Assembly (NCBI GenBank): GCA_000750105.3
Contig: JPHH03000004.1
Location: 682,001-746,000, forward strand
DNA length: 64,000 nt
From: Tolypocladium sp. Sup5 PDA-1
Taxonomy: Eukaryota; Ascomycota; Sordariomycetes; Hypocreales; Ophiocordycipitaceae
Reading direction: 5' to 3'
The notes beneath the pieces are model-generated. The model saw only the letters and a program-made list of their open reading frames with translations. It was not told the DNA's origin and made no database searches. A program made the position numbers and the translations under genes. Of this stretch, positions 21,533 to 32,959 are shown one piece after another. Every line of letters starts with the position of its first letter. Within the stretch, counting starts at the first letter, position 1.

Positions 21533-24500
21533 GGCTGGCAGAGGTGTACAAGAAATCGGGTATTAAAAGGTACTGCTAAGGAGGTTGGAGTTGTCAAATG
21601 GTGTTAGGGGTAAGGAAGGCAGAGCAGCGATAGATGTGACTGAAGAGTGCTCAAGATGTTCGCGAGTCTCGTATGCACAAACAAGTCCGAAATACGAACA
21701 AGCTATAGCTGAGATACGGAGGCGTTCAAGTCATTAAAGATGGCCCAGCAGGGGCGGGCATCGGCAGCCCCGGCAGAGGCTGTACTGATCGAGCCTTGAA
21801 AGCGGACCAAGGAGCTGGACTCGGCGTTATCACCGAAGCGAGACATGGGATGTATGCGTCGAGATTCAAGACAACAGCTCACTACAATGGAGTCGGTGGG
21901 TGTGTGGTGTCACGAGATGCATCTGGTGATGCCTGTTAAAGTAGCGTCACGGTATGGTTGGCCCAGTCTCATGCCATGCTTTGCCTTACACTATACGTGA
22001 AACATGTATTTATACGAGGATGGTCTCCTGCATGTATAAGTCTTTCTTCATCTGAATGTCCCCAAGCCTAGCTTGCGATGGCCTTGCGGTAAACTCAAAT
22101 GTCCGAAGCTGTTGCATCGTGCATTGTTAGCTTCCCCTTTCTATCCGTACGAATAGCCACAACCCCAGAAACGGCACAGTCGGATGCAACGTCGCTGCAC
22201 GACGTGGCACTGTGGCTCCCGCCAGTCGATCCTTGGAGGGCTGAAAGCGACGGTTCGGCCCCTGTTCGTCCGGGTAGTGAGAGACCATGCCGAAGGGAGG
22301 CTGACTGCTTTCCGGGGGCTCTTTTCCTTGCAGGAAGTGGTGGAAATGGCGGCCCGGCCCAGTCGAAGTGGGATTTGGGTCTGACCAGTGACCACCATCG
22401 GCTCTTGTGGGACAAGGGGGGAGACAGGGTCCAGGGAGTGATCCAGGCTTGTTGAAGACGTTGTTTGTTCATTCAACTCAGCTCCGGCTCCGACTGTGGA
22501 CCAGCTCTGGCATCTTGTCAGTGGTTGAAGACTTGAGTTTCCAAGCCGATCCGGGTATGCAACAAATAGCATCAGCATGCATGAAATGCAACCCAAGCGC
22601 AGTTCTACACTGTAGATGGATTCTCAGGCGCGGCCAACTGTTTCGTCTGCCGGTCTCTGGCCGTCCATCACGTGGCAGTCAGTTTATTGGCGGGTGTGCG
22701 CGCAAGGAGCACCCGTAACTTCTCCTGGACCTGGGCAGGAGAATGCCGCTCTCAACACCCTTATCCACCCAATCTCTGATGGCGGAGAGCGAGTCGGCAT
22801 CAGGGCACCATGTCACGAGCAGCACAACACATATAACCGATTATACTACGCCTATTGGTGTGGCGCCCATTTTTTGTGGTTTAATGGTATCTTGACACAC
22901 CAGGTACTATTTCGTACGTGTGTTGGGCTGCCAACACCTCGCCACGCGTCGTGGTCCATACGACCACAGGGCTCAATGATGGCGTTCCTGCCGGCATTGA
23001 TGTAAACGCATCGTAGTCTGTGGCCGGATGATGTAGGTACTGGCCTGTCTTTGTTGGCTATTAGTGTCGGCTCCTTACCCGTTGTGCTGATGTGGAACTA
23101 GTCAGTTATCTTGAGAGGGCGATGGATATCGATCAGCACCGCATTCGAGTACTTGACGCTGAAGCCTCTCAATCAACTGCCGTTGCCAAACACGAATATC
23201 TACATGTACTGAGACGGCAGCCGGCCCAACTCCTGCACACTAGTATACTGTATGAGGGTGTGATAAGACAGGTGGGCAGTGGAAGGAACTGATTGCCGAC
23301 TTAGTTTGGTTGGCAAATTCGGGTGCGAACGAGGGGACGGCAGGCCTTATTTGTACGTTTCGGCGAGGGTTAAATCCTTGCATGGGAACATTGTCAGGCG
23401 TTCTGCTCCCGTTCTGCTTGCATGCGACCAGCCTCAGGAACTCTGAGCAGCGGAATCTTGTTCGCGTTTCTGCGTCGGGGTTGGCTACGCGCAGATTCCC
23501 GGCACAGTAGGCATCCGCAGATTCGGTGAAGCATCAATTCCTCATTGTTGTTCAAGGATAAATCAGCTGATGGCGGATCGTATTTTCTCTGAGTGGCATC
23601 TGCCCAGGATCTAGCATGGACACGTACCTGCTGTAGGATGATACGATGGAAGGGCTAGCGATGGCATTGGCGACGTATGCTGGTATGTCTGGTTGTTGTC
23701 GCGGGGGCGGCTCTATGAATCGATGCTATACGTAACGAAAACTAACAATCCGCATCGCTACTTACTACGTGAGTCTCATAATATCTATAAAATCGTTGGA
23801 ACACGGTCCCTTGTACGTGGCAGCAACTCAGATGTCATGCGACCCATGCCGTGGCACAGTGGGCGCGGGGGGTTGCACCAGTTGAGTGACGGCCGCAAAT
23901 GGTTAAACGGAACCATAAACAAGGTTGGGTGTGGATAATGAGGGTTCGTGATCCTGTCGACTCGCACGGTTGGGTCTGGCTCTGCTCGTCTAGCCGCCGA
24001 GTCACCTCCATGTCCATAGCGGGTTGGCCTTTCGTTATGGGACTGCCATTGTCTTTCTCCAAGCCGCGACCTACGTACCGCTGCTGCTAGAAGCTTGGCT
24101 CGCATGTTTCAGACGTTTCCCCCCTTGTACCAATTAGTCTCTCGTCGGAGCACCGTACGTAAAGTCCAGTGTTGCGAGGTAAATGGCCGCAACTCGTAGA
24201 TGCTTGTTGCCATAGCCATGGGTCCACGCACGGGGACCTCCCATTCTCGTATTCCTATCGTCCATCGTCACGGACCAAAGACTAATTATAGTAACTACTT
24301 TGTTGAGGGTGAACGAACACACCAAAGGCCGAGTGCAACGATCGTCGTGTAAGTCGTAGAGTCGGTCCCTGCCCAAGAAGTCAGCTATTAGTCAGTGACA
24401 CGAGTCGTCGTGTAAGTCAGTGCGCTGCTTGACGCGTAAGACAAGACGGGTATCCCCGTGTAAGTCGGAGCGACCGTTGCCGTGTAAGTCGGAGCGACCG

Positions 24501-25241
24501 TTGCCGTGTAAGTCGGAGCGACTGTCTCCGTGTAAGTCAGAACATCAGCACAGCGGCGTATAGTCTGCAAATCAGCGCCTGTATGAACAGGTCTTTGTGT
24601 CGTATAAGTCAAAGGTAAAGAGGCAAGGAGAGGCAACCACGGCCATCTCAAAATATGGGAGGAATTCACCAGGATTTTTCATTGTCAGAATCTCGAAAGC
24701 TCATGAACGTTACGACTTGCGTCGATGCGTGCATGGGGGACCATCTGTTCATAGGGACACAGACGTCTCTCTTATACCTACAGACTCGCTGGGCGTCCCA
24801 ATGTTCCTCCACTTTTTTGTGTTTTCCGTTTTTTTCTGGTCAGGGGTCTGCACCAACACCCCAACAAACTACGCATTTATCGGCGGCACATGCCCACGAA
24901 AGCACGAATAAGCAAATGAAGTATTGACTCCTGCCCTATCACGATAAGAGCTTCTCGGAATTTCACCACTTAACTCCGATTATAAATACCATGCCTGGAC
25001 AACGACGTCATAGTTTAAATTAACATAGTACCGGATATAATATAAAGGATAATATATATGTAAGTTAGTGCTAAGAAAGTAGGAAACAGGAGAGAGTTAG
25101 TTAGAGTGGATGATTCAGGAGACTCGAGGTGGTGGTCTAGGGTAGCTAGCCACCCCGCCGCGGGGCATGGAGAAATTTGAAGCTGCCCGAACTTCAAAGT
25201 CTAGACCCTTGAAATCTCTCACCTCGACACAGCACGGCACC
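21533..25241. other. Gene-poor stretch separating decayed and intact halves
   Basis: No gene could be supported in 3.7 kb. Open frames here (for example 22099-22455 and 23092-23292) overlap on both strands with no family resemblance or splice logic. The only structured part is the 24-bp minisatellite near 24457-24540. The last 250 bp form the upstream region of the tRNA methyltransferase gene and are AT-rich around 25010-25080. Confidence 0.5.
24457..24540. repeat. 24-bp tandem repeat (minisatellite)
   Basis: There are three and a half units of a 24-base repeat beginning CGTGTAAGTCGGAGCGACCG. The first two are identical, the third differs at a few bases, and degenerate units lie on both sides (24344-24610). 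The period is a multiple of three, so the minus strand reads as repeated TYTATVAP, but that frame has no ATG start. Confidence 0.85.
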
Positions 25242-26516
25242 ATGGGCAAATCGTCCAAGGACAAGCGCGATGCCTACTACCGGCTCGCCAAGGAGCAGGG
25301 CTGGCGGGCCCGAAGCGCGTTCAAGCTCCTGCAGCTCGACGAGGGTGTGTACATCTCCTAGCCTTCGCTCCGATTCTATGCATGGCAGGAAGAGCTAATT
25401 GTATTTCGCATCGCAGAGTTCGACCTCTTCGCCAACGTCTCGCGCGTAGTCGACCTCTGCGCCGCCCCGGGGAGCTGGTCCCAGGTGCTCTCCCGTGTGC
25501 TCATCAAGGGGGAGAAGTTTGGGCGCACGGCGTGGCAGGACCGCGAGGCCCGGGTGCGGCGGCAGATGCTGGGCGTGTTCCCCGACGCGCTGGGCGACAT
25601 TGAGGAGGACATGGGCGCGCAGCGGGTTGAGGGGAGGGAGGAGTCGCAGCCGCGTGGGGACGTCAAGATCGTGGCGATTGACCTGCAACCCATCTCGCCG
25701 CTGGCGGGCATCACGACGCTGCGCGCCGACATCACGCACCCGGCCACGGTGCCGCTGCTGCTCTCGGCGCTCGACCCGGGCTACGACGCCGCCGCGACGG
25801 CGGGCACGCAGGCCTCGCACCCCGTGGACCTGGTGCTGAGCGACGGCGCGCCCGACGTGACGGGCCTGCACGACCTCGACATCTACGTGCAGTCGCAGCT
25901 GCTCTTCGCGGCGCTCAACCTCGCGCTGTGCGTGCTCAAGCCGGGCGGCAAGTTCGTGGCCAAGATCTTCCGCGGCCGCAACGTCGACGTGCTGTACGCG
26001 CAGCTAAAGATCTTCTTCGAAAAGGTCGTCGTGGCCAAGCCGAGGAGCAGTCGCGCGAGCAGCGTCGAGGCCTTTATCGTGTGCCTCAACTTCCGGCCGC
26101 CGGTGGGCTTCCGCGCCAGCCTCGAGGAGCCGCTGGGGGTCGGACAGCGGCTGGACGGCATGGTCAAGGAGCGGGAGATGCAGCTGCCGGTGGTGGCCGA
26201 GGCGGTCATGCAGAACACGGCTACGGGGACATGGGACTGCGCGCCGCCGGTGTCGATGCTCGGCGGCGGTGGGGTCACGGAGATGGAAGTCTACGACGAG
26301 GCATACGACGGCAACGACGACATCGGGGGCAACGCGAGAAGCACAAGATGGATTGCGCCGTTCATTGCTTGTGGCGATCTATCGGCCTTTGACTCCGATG
26401 CCTCGTACCAGCTGCCCGAGGACCACGTCTCGCTGGACCCGGTACAGCCGCCCATTGCCCCGCCATACAAGCGCGCCGTCGAAATGCGGGCCGCGCAGTC
26501 CAGAGCATCGAGGTAG
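25242..26516 (+). CDS. TRM7: tRNA 2'-O-ribose methyltransferase TRM7 (FtsJ family)
   Basis: A two-exon gene (25242-25344 and 25417-26516, intron 72 nt) encoding 400 residues. The start MGKSSKDKRDAYYRLAKEQG and the block WRARSAFKLLQLDE are characteristic of TRM7/FTSJ1. It carries VDLCAAPGSWSQ (SAM-binding loop), LVLSDGAPDVTG, KPGGKFVAKIFRG and SSVEAFIVCLNF. The K-D-K-E catalytic tetrad is present: K in RSAFKL, D in LSDGAPD, K in FVAKIF, E in SVEAF. The enzyme methylates ribose at positions 32 and 34 of the anticodon loop of selected tRNAs, working with partner proteins in the cytosol. A GC-rich insert of about 50 residues between the SAM loop and IVAIDLQ, and a C-terminal extension, make it longer than yeast Trm7, as in other filamentous fungi. 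It marks the start of the intact half of the window. Confidence 0.93.
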
Positions 26517-26705
26517 AAACTAAGATGCGGTTGTGATGCAGTTGTTGGTCGGGGGGCGCGTGGCCACGATGCCCGCCTCCCCCCGTTCTAAAAGACAAAA
26601 AAGAAGAGCATGACACAACAAAGAATGCGATGCTGTCGGATCGGGATATTACCACTCCATCCCCTCGCTCGTCGTCGTCATCATCATCGTCATGCAGTCA
26701 GTCAT

Positions 26706-27377
26706 TCAGTGGTCCTCGGGCAGATCCTTCTGGCCACGGCCGCCCATCTCGAGCAGCACCAGGCCGGCCGAGGGACCCTCGTCGAAGTCGACGGCGCCGA
26801 GCTCGCGCTGGTACATGCGGGCGGCGGCTTTGTCGTGGGTCATGAGGATGAGGCCGCGCAGGTTGGGCCACTCGTCGACCATCTCCTTGATGGCGCGCAT
26901 CATCCACGAGGCCAGGCCGCGGCGCTGGTAGTCCTCGAGGACGAAGACGTCAGTCAGGTACGCAAAGGTGACGTAGTCGGTGACGATGCGGGCGAGGCCG
27001 CACATTTTGAAGTCGGGGCCGCTGGTGCTGCGAGGGAGGCCGCCGTTTTCTGACGACAGCATGTCAGCAGGAGGTCTCTCGAAGAAGCGAGCTACCCTTG
27101 GGAACAAGGGGGAGGTGTCAGGGATGGACGCACTCTTCATATCCTGCTCCGTGTCCGGCACGGCGTATATGCTGAGCGTCATGCAGTTGTCGAGCATCTT
27201 CTGCATCTGCCTGGGCTCGAGCGGGTCGTTCCACCACATGAGGTCCGAGTTGAAGGCGTCGTTGACGACGTCGGGGTCGAGGTGGGCCTTGTCGGTGGTG
27301 AGGAAGAAGCCGTCGCGGAACCAGGAGCGTGGCTTGCCCTCTGCCGGGGACTGGATGACGCTTGCCTGGGAGCCCAT
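26706..27377 (-). CDS. GNAT-family N-acetyltransferase
   Basis: A single open frame of 223 residues starting at a true ATG (27375-27377). The N-terminal half (WFRDGFFLTTDKAHLDPDVV, AFNSDLMWWNDPL) is typical of fungal GNAT proteins related to a conserved uncharacterised group. The second half holds the acetyl-CoA fold: MCGLARIVTDYVTFAYLTDV, then VLEDYQRRGLASWMM (the pyrophosphate-binding Q/RxxGxA/G loop), LILMTHDKAAARMYQRELG and FDEGPSAGLVLLEM. The substrate is unknown and could be a small amine or a protein. An intron-like stretch (GTAGCT...GTCAG, about 27060-27105) lies inside the frame, but removing it would shift the frame, so the unspliced reading is preferred. It is convergent with TRM7, the stop codons being about 190 bp apart. 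Confidence 0.8.
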   Translation of the reverse strand: MGSQASVIQSPAEGKPRSWFRDGFFLTTDKAHLDPDVVNDAFNSDLMWWNDPLEPRQMQKMLDNCMTLSIYAVPDTEQDMKSASIPDTSPLFPRVARFFERPPADMLSSENGGLPRSTSGPDFKMCGLARIVTDYVTFAYLTDVFVLEDYQRRGLASWMMRAIKEMVDEWPNLRGLILMTHDKAAARMYQRELGAVDFDEGPSAGLVLLEMGGRGQKDLPEDH

Positions 27378-29339
27378 GTTGCCTGGGTGTCTGTCCTCTT
27401 GGGGGTTTATCTTCCTGGGGTCTTGTCCTCCTGTTGTCTTTGTTTATAACGGCGCGGTCCGGCGGTGGTAGGTGTACAGGTCGAGCACAACGATGGAAGG
27501 AGGAGAGGGCGCGTTGGATGCAGCAACCATTCTCGCCCGGTCTGCTGGTGCCCAAGGGGTGCTGCGTGTGAGAGCGAGGGTGAGTGAGGCAAAGGGGAGA
27601 GCGAGAGTGCGAGGCGGGATGGTGTTTCTGGAAGGTTTGGCGTTGGGCTCGTGTTCCTGACGATTTTAACGGTACGGAAGCAGGGCCGTCATCGCCTGCC
27701 TTGGGTACTGGAGCGAGAACCGTAGCCGCTCCGTTTCTCTCAAGCACATACGTATTCGGACAGAGCAAAGCAAGGAGTTACATGTACATGCTTGGGCCAT
27801 ACTGTGTAACCGGCTACCTACGGGCGTGTTATTACGTACATTTGTGGCCCTGTGATCCGAGTCAGCTGCGCGGCGGCCCTCCAACTCGGCCTTCGCCGCA
27901 GCCTCCAGCGCGCTGCTCCAACAATGACCGGCGCAGGGGACCGTCAAGAGGAGAGAAACGGTTGGAGAGACACCAGCCATAGCAAGCGGAAGAGCGAAAC
28001 GGAGGATCCGATGGCGGGGTTCCGGGGCGCCGGCCGTGGGTCAGGTGGTACGTATGGGGAAGGTTCGCTCGCGGCGACGTTGTTTTGAATTGTTCGTTTC
28101 GGGTAGTTATTGTGAGAAAAAAAAAAAGGGTACTCTGGGCAGCGCGGGCACTGTGCTAGTGCGTTGGTGGCTAATGCGATGAGAAAAAACCGGGCGCTTT
28201 TGTTTGCTCGATAGTTGATGTTGCGGGGAGCGGCGCAATTGGCCTCGAGGTGGTGCGTGGAGGCGCTACTGCAGGGCGTTCGTTGCTGGGTGTTGGGGAG
28301 TTGGGGATCTGAGGAATCTGAGATGGAGGAAGTGTCGATGGAGGAACGAGAATGGCGAGAGAAAAGAGGAAGAGTGTAAGATATGTTGACGAGAAACAAG
28401 TTGATGCTAGGGACCCGTGTCTGTACAGACTGGGAATCTAGTGTAACTATCAGGTGTCTTCGTCGCCTCCGATGCTGCGAGTATGTACGAATAGTGTGTA
28501 TATCGTACGAGCATACATACGAACACAAAGCATGCATGCCCCGTAGATCTGTCAACGGCCCCCGATCTCCATGCCCAGATTGGCGATTGTTCGGAGAACC
28601 TTGGCCGCCACCGTTGGGCCAAGCGCCAGCTCCCCGGCCCAGACGTCATGCAGGTGAGGGTTGCATTGCCTGCTGGCTCGTGCGTGCGCGTGTGTGTCTG
28701 GAACGGCTTTGCCTGCCGGTGGTCCTATCACGGCGCGTCCCGACTTTTGCTCGCAGCCGGCTGTGTGTGTCTATTGTGTACCCAACCCGGTGCAGCGATT
28801 TTGCGAATCTTGCTTCTGGCTCGGGGGCCGCCGATGATGGCGGCCGAAGAGGGGGTCAGGAGCCGAGACATGATGGTGTGGTGGCAGGCCGGCAGTGCTC
28901 GTGTTTAAAACTGCACTTGCTCTCCATGGACTCCTGCAAAGAAGAGAGGAGACGATACCATGATTACGGTCTAAGCGTGCTTCGTACATTTGCTGCATGT
29001 TACAAGTCCAATCACGTCTGCGGGTTTGCACCGTACTCATCACCAGCGTCTCCACGCACCGGCCACACGTCGTCGTATCACCACGGGCCATCGCCGCCCG
29101 CAGGATACTTGTATGTAATGACGCCCAGCCTCTCACTTCTACTCCCCAAACGGGCTCTGCCGCGTGGGTCGCCGACGGCCTGGCCCGGCATTCCCTGCCC
29201 GTCCCCGGATGGCCGGTGGCCCGAGGGCACCCGCTGCACGTCGGGGGCTCTTACGTATCGTGAATTATGTATTATGCTCTTTGTCTATGGTATAAATCAC
29301 AGGCGTGTACATGATATACAAAAGGTCCAAGCGTGCTGC
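27378..29339. other. Spacer without supportable gene
   Basis: About 2 kb upstream of the acetyltransferase and downstream of the GPI-type protein. A 391-codon open frame on the plus strand (28383-29558) has no recognisable domain, is rich in Arg/Cys/Pro and ends antisense to the GPI-protein CDS, so it is judged fortuitous. Confidence 0.5.
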
Positions 29340-29972
29340 TTACAACAGGCCCAGGCCGGCGGCCACACCGGCCAGGACACAGGGGCCGAGGACGGCTCCG
29401 GCGGTGGACAGGCCGGCAGCTGCGCCGGTGGGCGTCGTCGTGGTGCCGGTCGTCGTGGTCGCCTTGTCTCCGCCGCTGGTGGACGACGACGGGGACGCCC
29501 CGGACTTGTTCGACTCGGAGCTCTTGGCCGACTCCGTGGCCGCCGCCGAGCTGGTTGATCCGGAGCCCGAGCCGGACGCCGTGCCGCTCACGCTCGGCGC
29601 TGCCGTTGTGCGCACCTCGGTCGTAATCGTGGCCGACCCAGTGTGAGCCGCCGCCGCCGCCGCCGTCGTAGCCGGGGCGCCAGCGCGGCCCAGGGTCTTG
29701 GGGTCGATGAAGCTGGGCGAGTAGGTCGCGGTGCCGCTGTACAGCGGGCACCCGGGGACGGTCGTCTTGGGCGGCGCGCGGCCGCCGCCGCAGTCGATGA
29801 AGTCGCAGAGCTCGCCGGTGTCGGGCACGTACCAGATGCGCGTGGCGTAGGGCGCCTGGTGCGAGGGCACGACGACGGAGTCGTAGTAGGTGCAGCCCGT
29901 GAGGTCGGTGCGGGCGAGGGCCGGGGCGGCGGCGAGGAGGACGGCCCCGAGGGCGAGGGCGAGGGAGTGCAT
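29340..29972 (-). CDS. Secreted, probably GPI-anchored Ser/Thr-rich protein
   Basis: Intronless, 210 residues, start at 29970-29972. Residues 1-20 (MHSLALALGAVLLAAAPALA) are a signal peptide. The mature N-terminal domain has four cysteines (GCTYYDS, GELCDFIDCGGG, VPGCPLY) and the run APYATRIWYVPDTG. From about residue 95 onward it becomes a Ser/Thr/Ala/Gly-rich stalk. It ends in a hydrophobic tail (GPCVLAGVAAGLGLL) preceded by small residues, as in GPI-anchoring signals. This build is that of fungal cell-wall or plasma-membrane surface proteins, some of which are loosely annotated as siderophore-related without evidence. No enzymatic motif is seen. A longer in-frame reading upstream to 30140 was rejected because it would hide the signal peptide. 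Confidence 0.75.
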   Translation of the reverse strand: MHSLALALGAVLLAAAPALARTDLTGCTYYDSVVVPSHQAPYATRIWYVPDTGELCDFIDCGGGRAPPKTTVPGCPLYSGTATYSPSFIDPKTLGRAGAPATTAAAAAAHTGSATITTEVRTTAAPSVSGTASGSGSGSTSSAAATESAKSSESNKSGASPSSSTSGGDKATTTTGTTTTPTGAAAGLSTAGAVLGPCVLAGVAAGLGLL

Positions 29973-30371
29973 GGTGATGGCGGTGATGGCGGTGATGGTG
30001 TTGGTATTGGTGATGGTTCGGAGGAAAGAGTGCACTCCGAGTACAGAACGAGCGACTGAACAAATGAGCGATAGACGGAGCCAGACACACCGACCGAGGA
30101 AATATGCTGCTGCCAACGACGAGTTAAAGGGGCAAAGCAAAGATGAAAGGGAGCCTAGAAAAGGCAGCTATTCAGGCTCTGCCGAGTCGTGCTGACAAGC
30201 GGCACGCCAAGTGCCGGCCTCCCGGCTGGCAGCACTCGGCACGCACCTAATCGGGCATCGCTGCTGTGCACTGGCAATCTTACTCCAAACACATCATTAA
30301 GGCTGTCTATTAATACTATCCATTGCTTCGTGAACATGTCGATCCTACCGACTACCGACTGCCCGCAGCCA

Positions 30372-31259
30372 TCAAGACTCTTCCCCCCCGACCGCGCTCC
30401 GCCATGACCTCCCAATCGCGCCCCAGTACTGCCCCGGGAAGCGCCGCATGTGCCCGACGTGCCCGCTGCCCCGGAACACCTCCGTGTCGGCCGCCCACCC
30501 GCGCTCCCGCGCCTCGGCGGCGTGCGTCTCGATGTCCTGCCACGCGATGAGGTCGTCCTCCTGGCTGTACAGGTACAGCTTGCGCGCGGCGCGCGTCTCG
30601 TAGCCGGCGTCGTTGGCCGCGCGCCGGCTCCAGGCGCCCGCGCTCTCGCGCCCGATGGCCCACGCGTAGAGCCCGTTGAGGATGAGGACGAGGCTCCAGA
30701 CGGCCTGCGTCACGAGGGCCGGCCACGGGAACCAGCCCGCCGTGCCGATGGCCATGGCGCGCGACCACCGCGCCACGTTGGACGGCGTCATGCCCGTGCT
30801 GCCGGGCGTCGAGTCCATGACGAGCAGCTGGTGCGGCAGCGCCGCGCCGCGCACCTCGCGGTAGGCGTTGAGCGTGGCGGCGTAGTTGACGGCGCCCGTG
30901 TTGGACATTGTGTGCACCAGGATGGACCTCTTCTCCCCGTCGCCTTGGCCCGTGCCGGCAGCAGGGAAGGCGGCGCGCACGACGGGCGCCATGTGCGTCG
31001 TCCGCTGCCGCAGGTCCGAGAACATGGCCTTTGCGATGGGCGAGAGCACGACGACCTGCTTCGCGTGCGGGAACAGCTCGCGGTAGCCGTCGGCGTACTT
31101 GGCGACGTGCTTGGGCAGGCCGTCGCCCCAGCCGTAGATGAGGACCGTGTCCGGGTCCGTCGCGGGCGGCTTCGCACCGTCGCCGAGGCTGGCTTCGCGC
31201 ACGAAGATCTGGTCCGAGAGGGCGGTGAAGCCGGCGATCGCAGGCCCCTTTCTAGACAT
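30372..31259 (-). CDS. DUF829 / PaxU-like alpha/beta-hydrolase-fold protein
   Basis: Intronless, 295 residues, ATG at 31257-31259. It has TVLIYGWGDGLPKHVAKYAD near the N terminus, FPHAKQVVVLSP, ILVHTMSNTGAVNYAATL at the position of the nucleophile elbow, and LLVMDSTPGSTG. A hydrophobic segment (WFPWPALVTQAVWSLVLILN) follows, then YLYSQEDDLIAWQDIETHA and a late GSGHVGHMRRFPGQYW with the likely catalytic His. This matches the DUF829/TMEM53 family, whose fungal member PaxU is encoded in the indole-diterpene (paxilline) cluster. Its reaction is not established. The hydrophobic stretch suggests membrane association. No cluster genes surround it here, so a housekeeping role is as likely as a metabolic one. 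Confidence 0.8.
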   Translation of the reverse strand: MSRKGPAIAGFTALSDQIFVREASLGDGAKPPATDPDTVLIYGWGDGLPKHVAKYADGYRELFPHAKQVVVLSPIAKAMFSDLRQRTTHMAPVVRAAFPAAGTGQGDGEKRSILVHTMSNTGAVNYAATLNAYREVRGAALPHQLLVMDSTPGSTGMTPSNVARWSRAMAIGTAGWFPWPALVTQAVWSLVLILNGLYAWAIGRESAGAWSRRAANDAGYETRAARKLYLYSQEDDLIAWQDIETHAAEARERGWAADTEVFRGSGHVGHMRRFPGQYWGAIGRSWRSAVGGEES

Positions 31260-31903
31260 GATGGCGGTGACGGTGGTGCTGTCGAGGGTGGTGTAGACCG
31301 GTGTAAGTGAAGCCCAACAGTCGACGGTCCTCAGTTATACACGGGTTCCCTTATTGCCTGCCTGTACAAAACGACTGGAGTCGATCCAGCCATGGCGACG
31401 GTAAAAGAATGGCCCCGGTACTAATACGTTCTGTGCAAGGCTTGTCGCTCCGCTGTTGTTGGGGACATCCAAGCGCCGCGTATACCGCCAGCCACCGGGA
31501 CGATGACGATGCCGGGGATGACTGGCTCTCGGCAGCTTAATCGACCCGACGGCCAAAAAAAAACTTATAAGACCTGGCTCATTGGTTTCGTCAAAGATTG
31601 GGTGTTCGAGTAATCAGATTCAGGTGCGTTATGCCAGATGGCGCCACGCGAGGAGCGGAGCCGCCAGTGGGTGTGCCGAGGCACGGCGCAGTCGGGGCTT
31701 CGGGGCCGGAGAATATAGCCTCACTCGGTCGACGCCGCCGAGCCCAGCCAGATCTCCGACCCTGGACGCTTGGCCCTCAACGAGTCAACAGACGGATAAG
31801 GCGTGTGCGTGTCCCAACAATCGGGGAGCTAGACCCGGGGAGCTAGTCTTTGCCTTTCAGGTACGATTCGTGATAGTTGGTTACTCCATATATCGAACAG
31901 ACC
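31260..31903. other. Spacer without recognisable gene
   Basis: Upstream region of the DUF829 gene and 3' flank of the polysaccharide deacetylase gene. Nothing else is supportable. Confidence 0.5.
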
Positions 31904-32959
31904 CTACTTCTTCAGCGCAGCCCCCGGCGCCGCCGGCATCAACGCCCCCTCGGGCACCGCATTCTTCCCCTTGAACTCATCAACCACCTGCCCCATCGTC
32001 ACAAACTCGACGCCCTCATGCGCCTTGAAGTGCTCAATCAACCGCTCATGCATCAGCAGCGCGTGCGGCCGGCCGCTCACGTCCGGGTGCACCGTCAGCG
32101 GCAGCACAAACTCGTCGTACTCGCGGTAGAAATAGTCAAAGTGGTCGCGCCAGATGTCCTCGACGTCGCGCGCGTTGACGAACCCGTGGCTGTTGGCCGC
32201 CGCCTTGATGAACATCATGGGTGGCAGGTCGTCGAGGTACCAGTTGGACGGCACCTCGACGATGCCCGTCGGCGTGCCGCACGCCAGCGGCTTCATCCAC
32301 GAGGCCGCCGGCTGCGTGTAGTCGATCTTGGTCCACGAAGCATCGGCGGGGAGATAGTACGGCTGGCAGTCGTGGTGGCTCATCGAGTGGTCGTATTCGA
32401 TGCCGTAGTCGAGGAGGAGCTGCGCGCCCTCGCGGCTGGTTTCCCACCTGTCAGGGTCAGATCAACACTTACATCACGATATCCAGGCGGATGAGACAAA
32501 GAGAGGAGACTCAGGAGACTCACCACGGCGCAACGCTCCCCCTCGGCGGCTTGCCCGCAAACTCCGTCAGCATCCGATACGTCTTGTCCAACACGTCCCG
32601 CTGCTGCTCCACCGTCATGTCCGTCGGGTTCTCATGCGAGTACCCGTGCAGGCCCAGCTCGTGGCCCGCGTCCCTCACGGCTGCCATCTCCGAGGGGAAC
32701 GTCTCGAGGCTGTGGCCCGGCACGAACCACGTCGTCTTGATGTCGTACTTGGCAAACAGCTTCAGCAGCCGCTCCACGCCAACCGTGCCCGCAAAGATGC
32801 CTGTCTCTCGTCAGTGAATGTGCCATCACAAGCCAGGGAGGGATGCAGCGAACCTCTGCTGATGTCGTTGGTCGAGTCCTGCCCGCCGTACGAGCCCAGC
32901 CAGCCGGCGACGGCATCGACGTCCACGCCGTAGCTGATGAGAACGCGCTTCTTGCCCAT
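31904..32959 (-). CDS. Polysaccharide deacetylase (NodB-fold, PgdA/CDA1-like)
   Basis: A three-exon model (32854-32959, 32524-32800, 31904-32447; introns 53 and 76 nt) encodes 308 residues. It starts MGKKRVLISYGVDVDAVAGW, with the family's metal-binding aspartates at the start of the barrel (GVDVDA). It continues with IKTTWFVPGHSLETFP and GHELGLHGYSHENP, where the HGYSHE segment supplies the metal-ligand histidines (H-x3-H). Later come YDHSMSHHDCQPYYLPAD, WYLDDLPPMMF and LTVHPDVSGRPHALLM. There is no signal peptide, so it is probably intracellular and more like the cytosolic PuuE/allantoinase-type or related amidohydrolase group than a secreted chitin deacetylase. The true substrate cannot be told from sequence. 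Confidence 0.85.

Noticed and set aside
24388..24669. TYTATVAP-repeat protein on the minus strand
   Set aside because: No ATG start, no signal peptide and no splice model; better explained as a minisatellite.
25395..25871. Antisense and shifted frames within TRM7
   Set aside because: They overlap a well-supported gene and are rich in Arg/Pro/Gly, as expected of shadows of GC-rich coding DNA.
28383..29558. 391-codon open frame on the plus strand
   Set aside because: No recognisable motif, odd Arg/Cys/Pro composition, and the end is antisense to the GPI-type protein gene.
31561..31640. tRNA-like GTTCGAGTAATC stretch
   Set aside because: It resembles a T-arm but no acceptor, D or anticodon stems could be paired around it.
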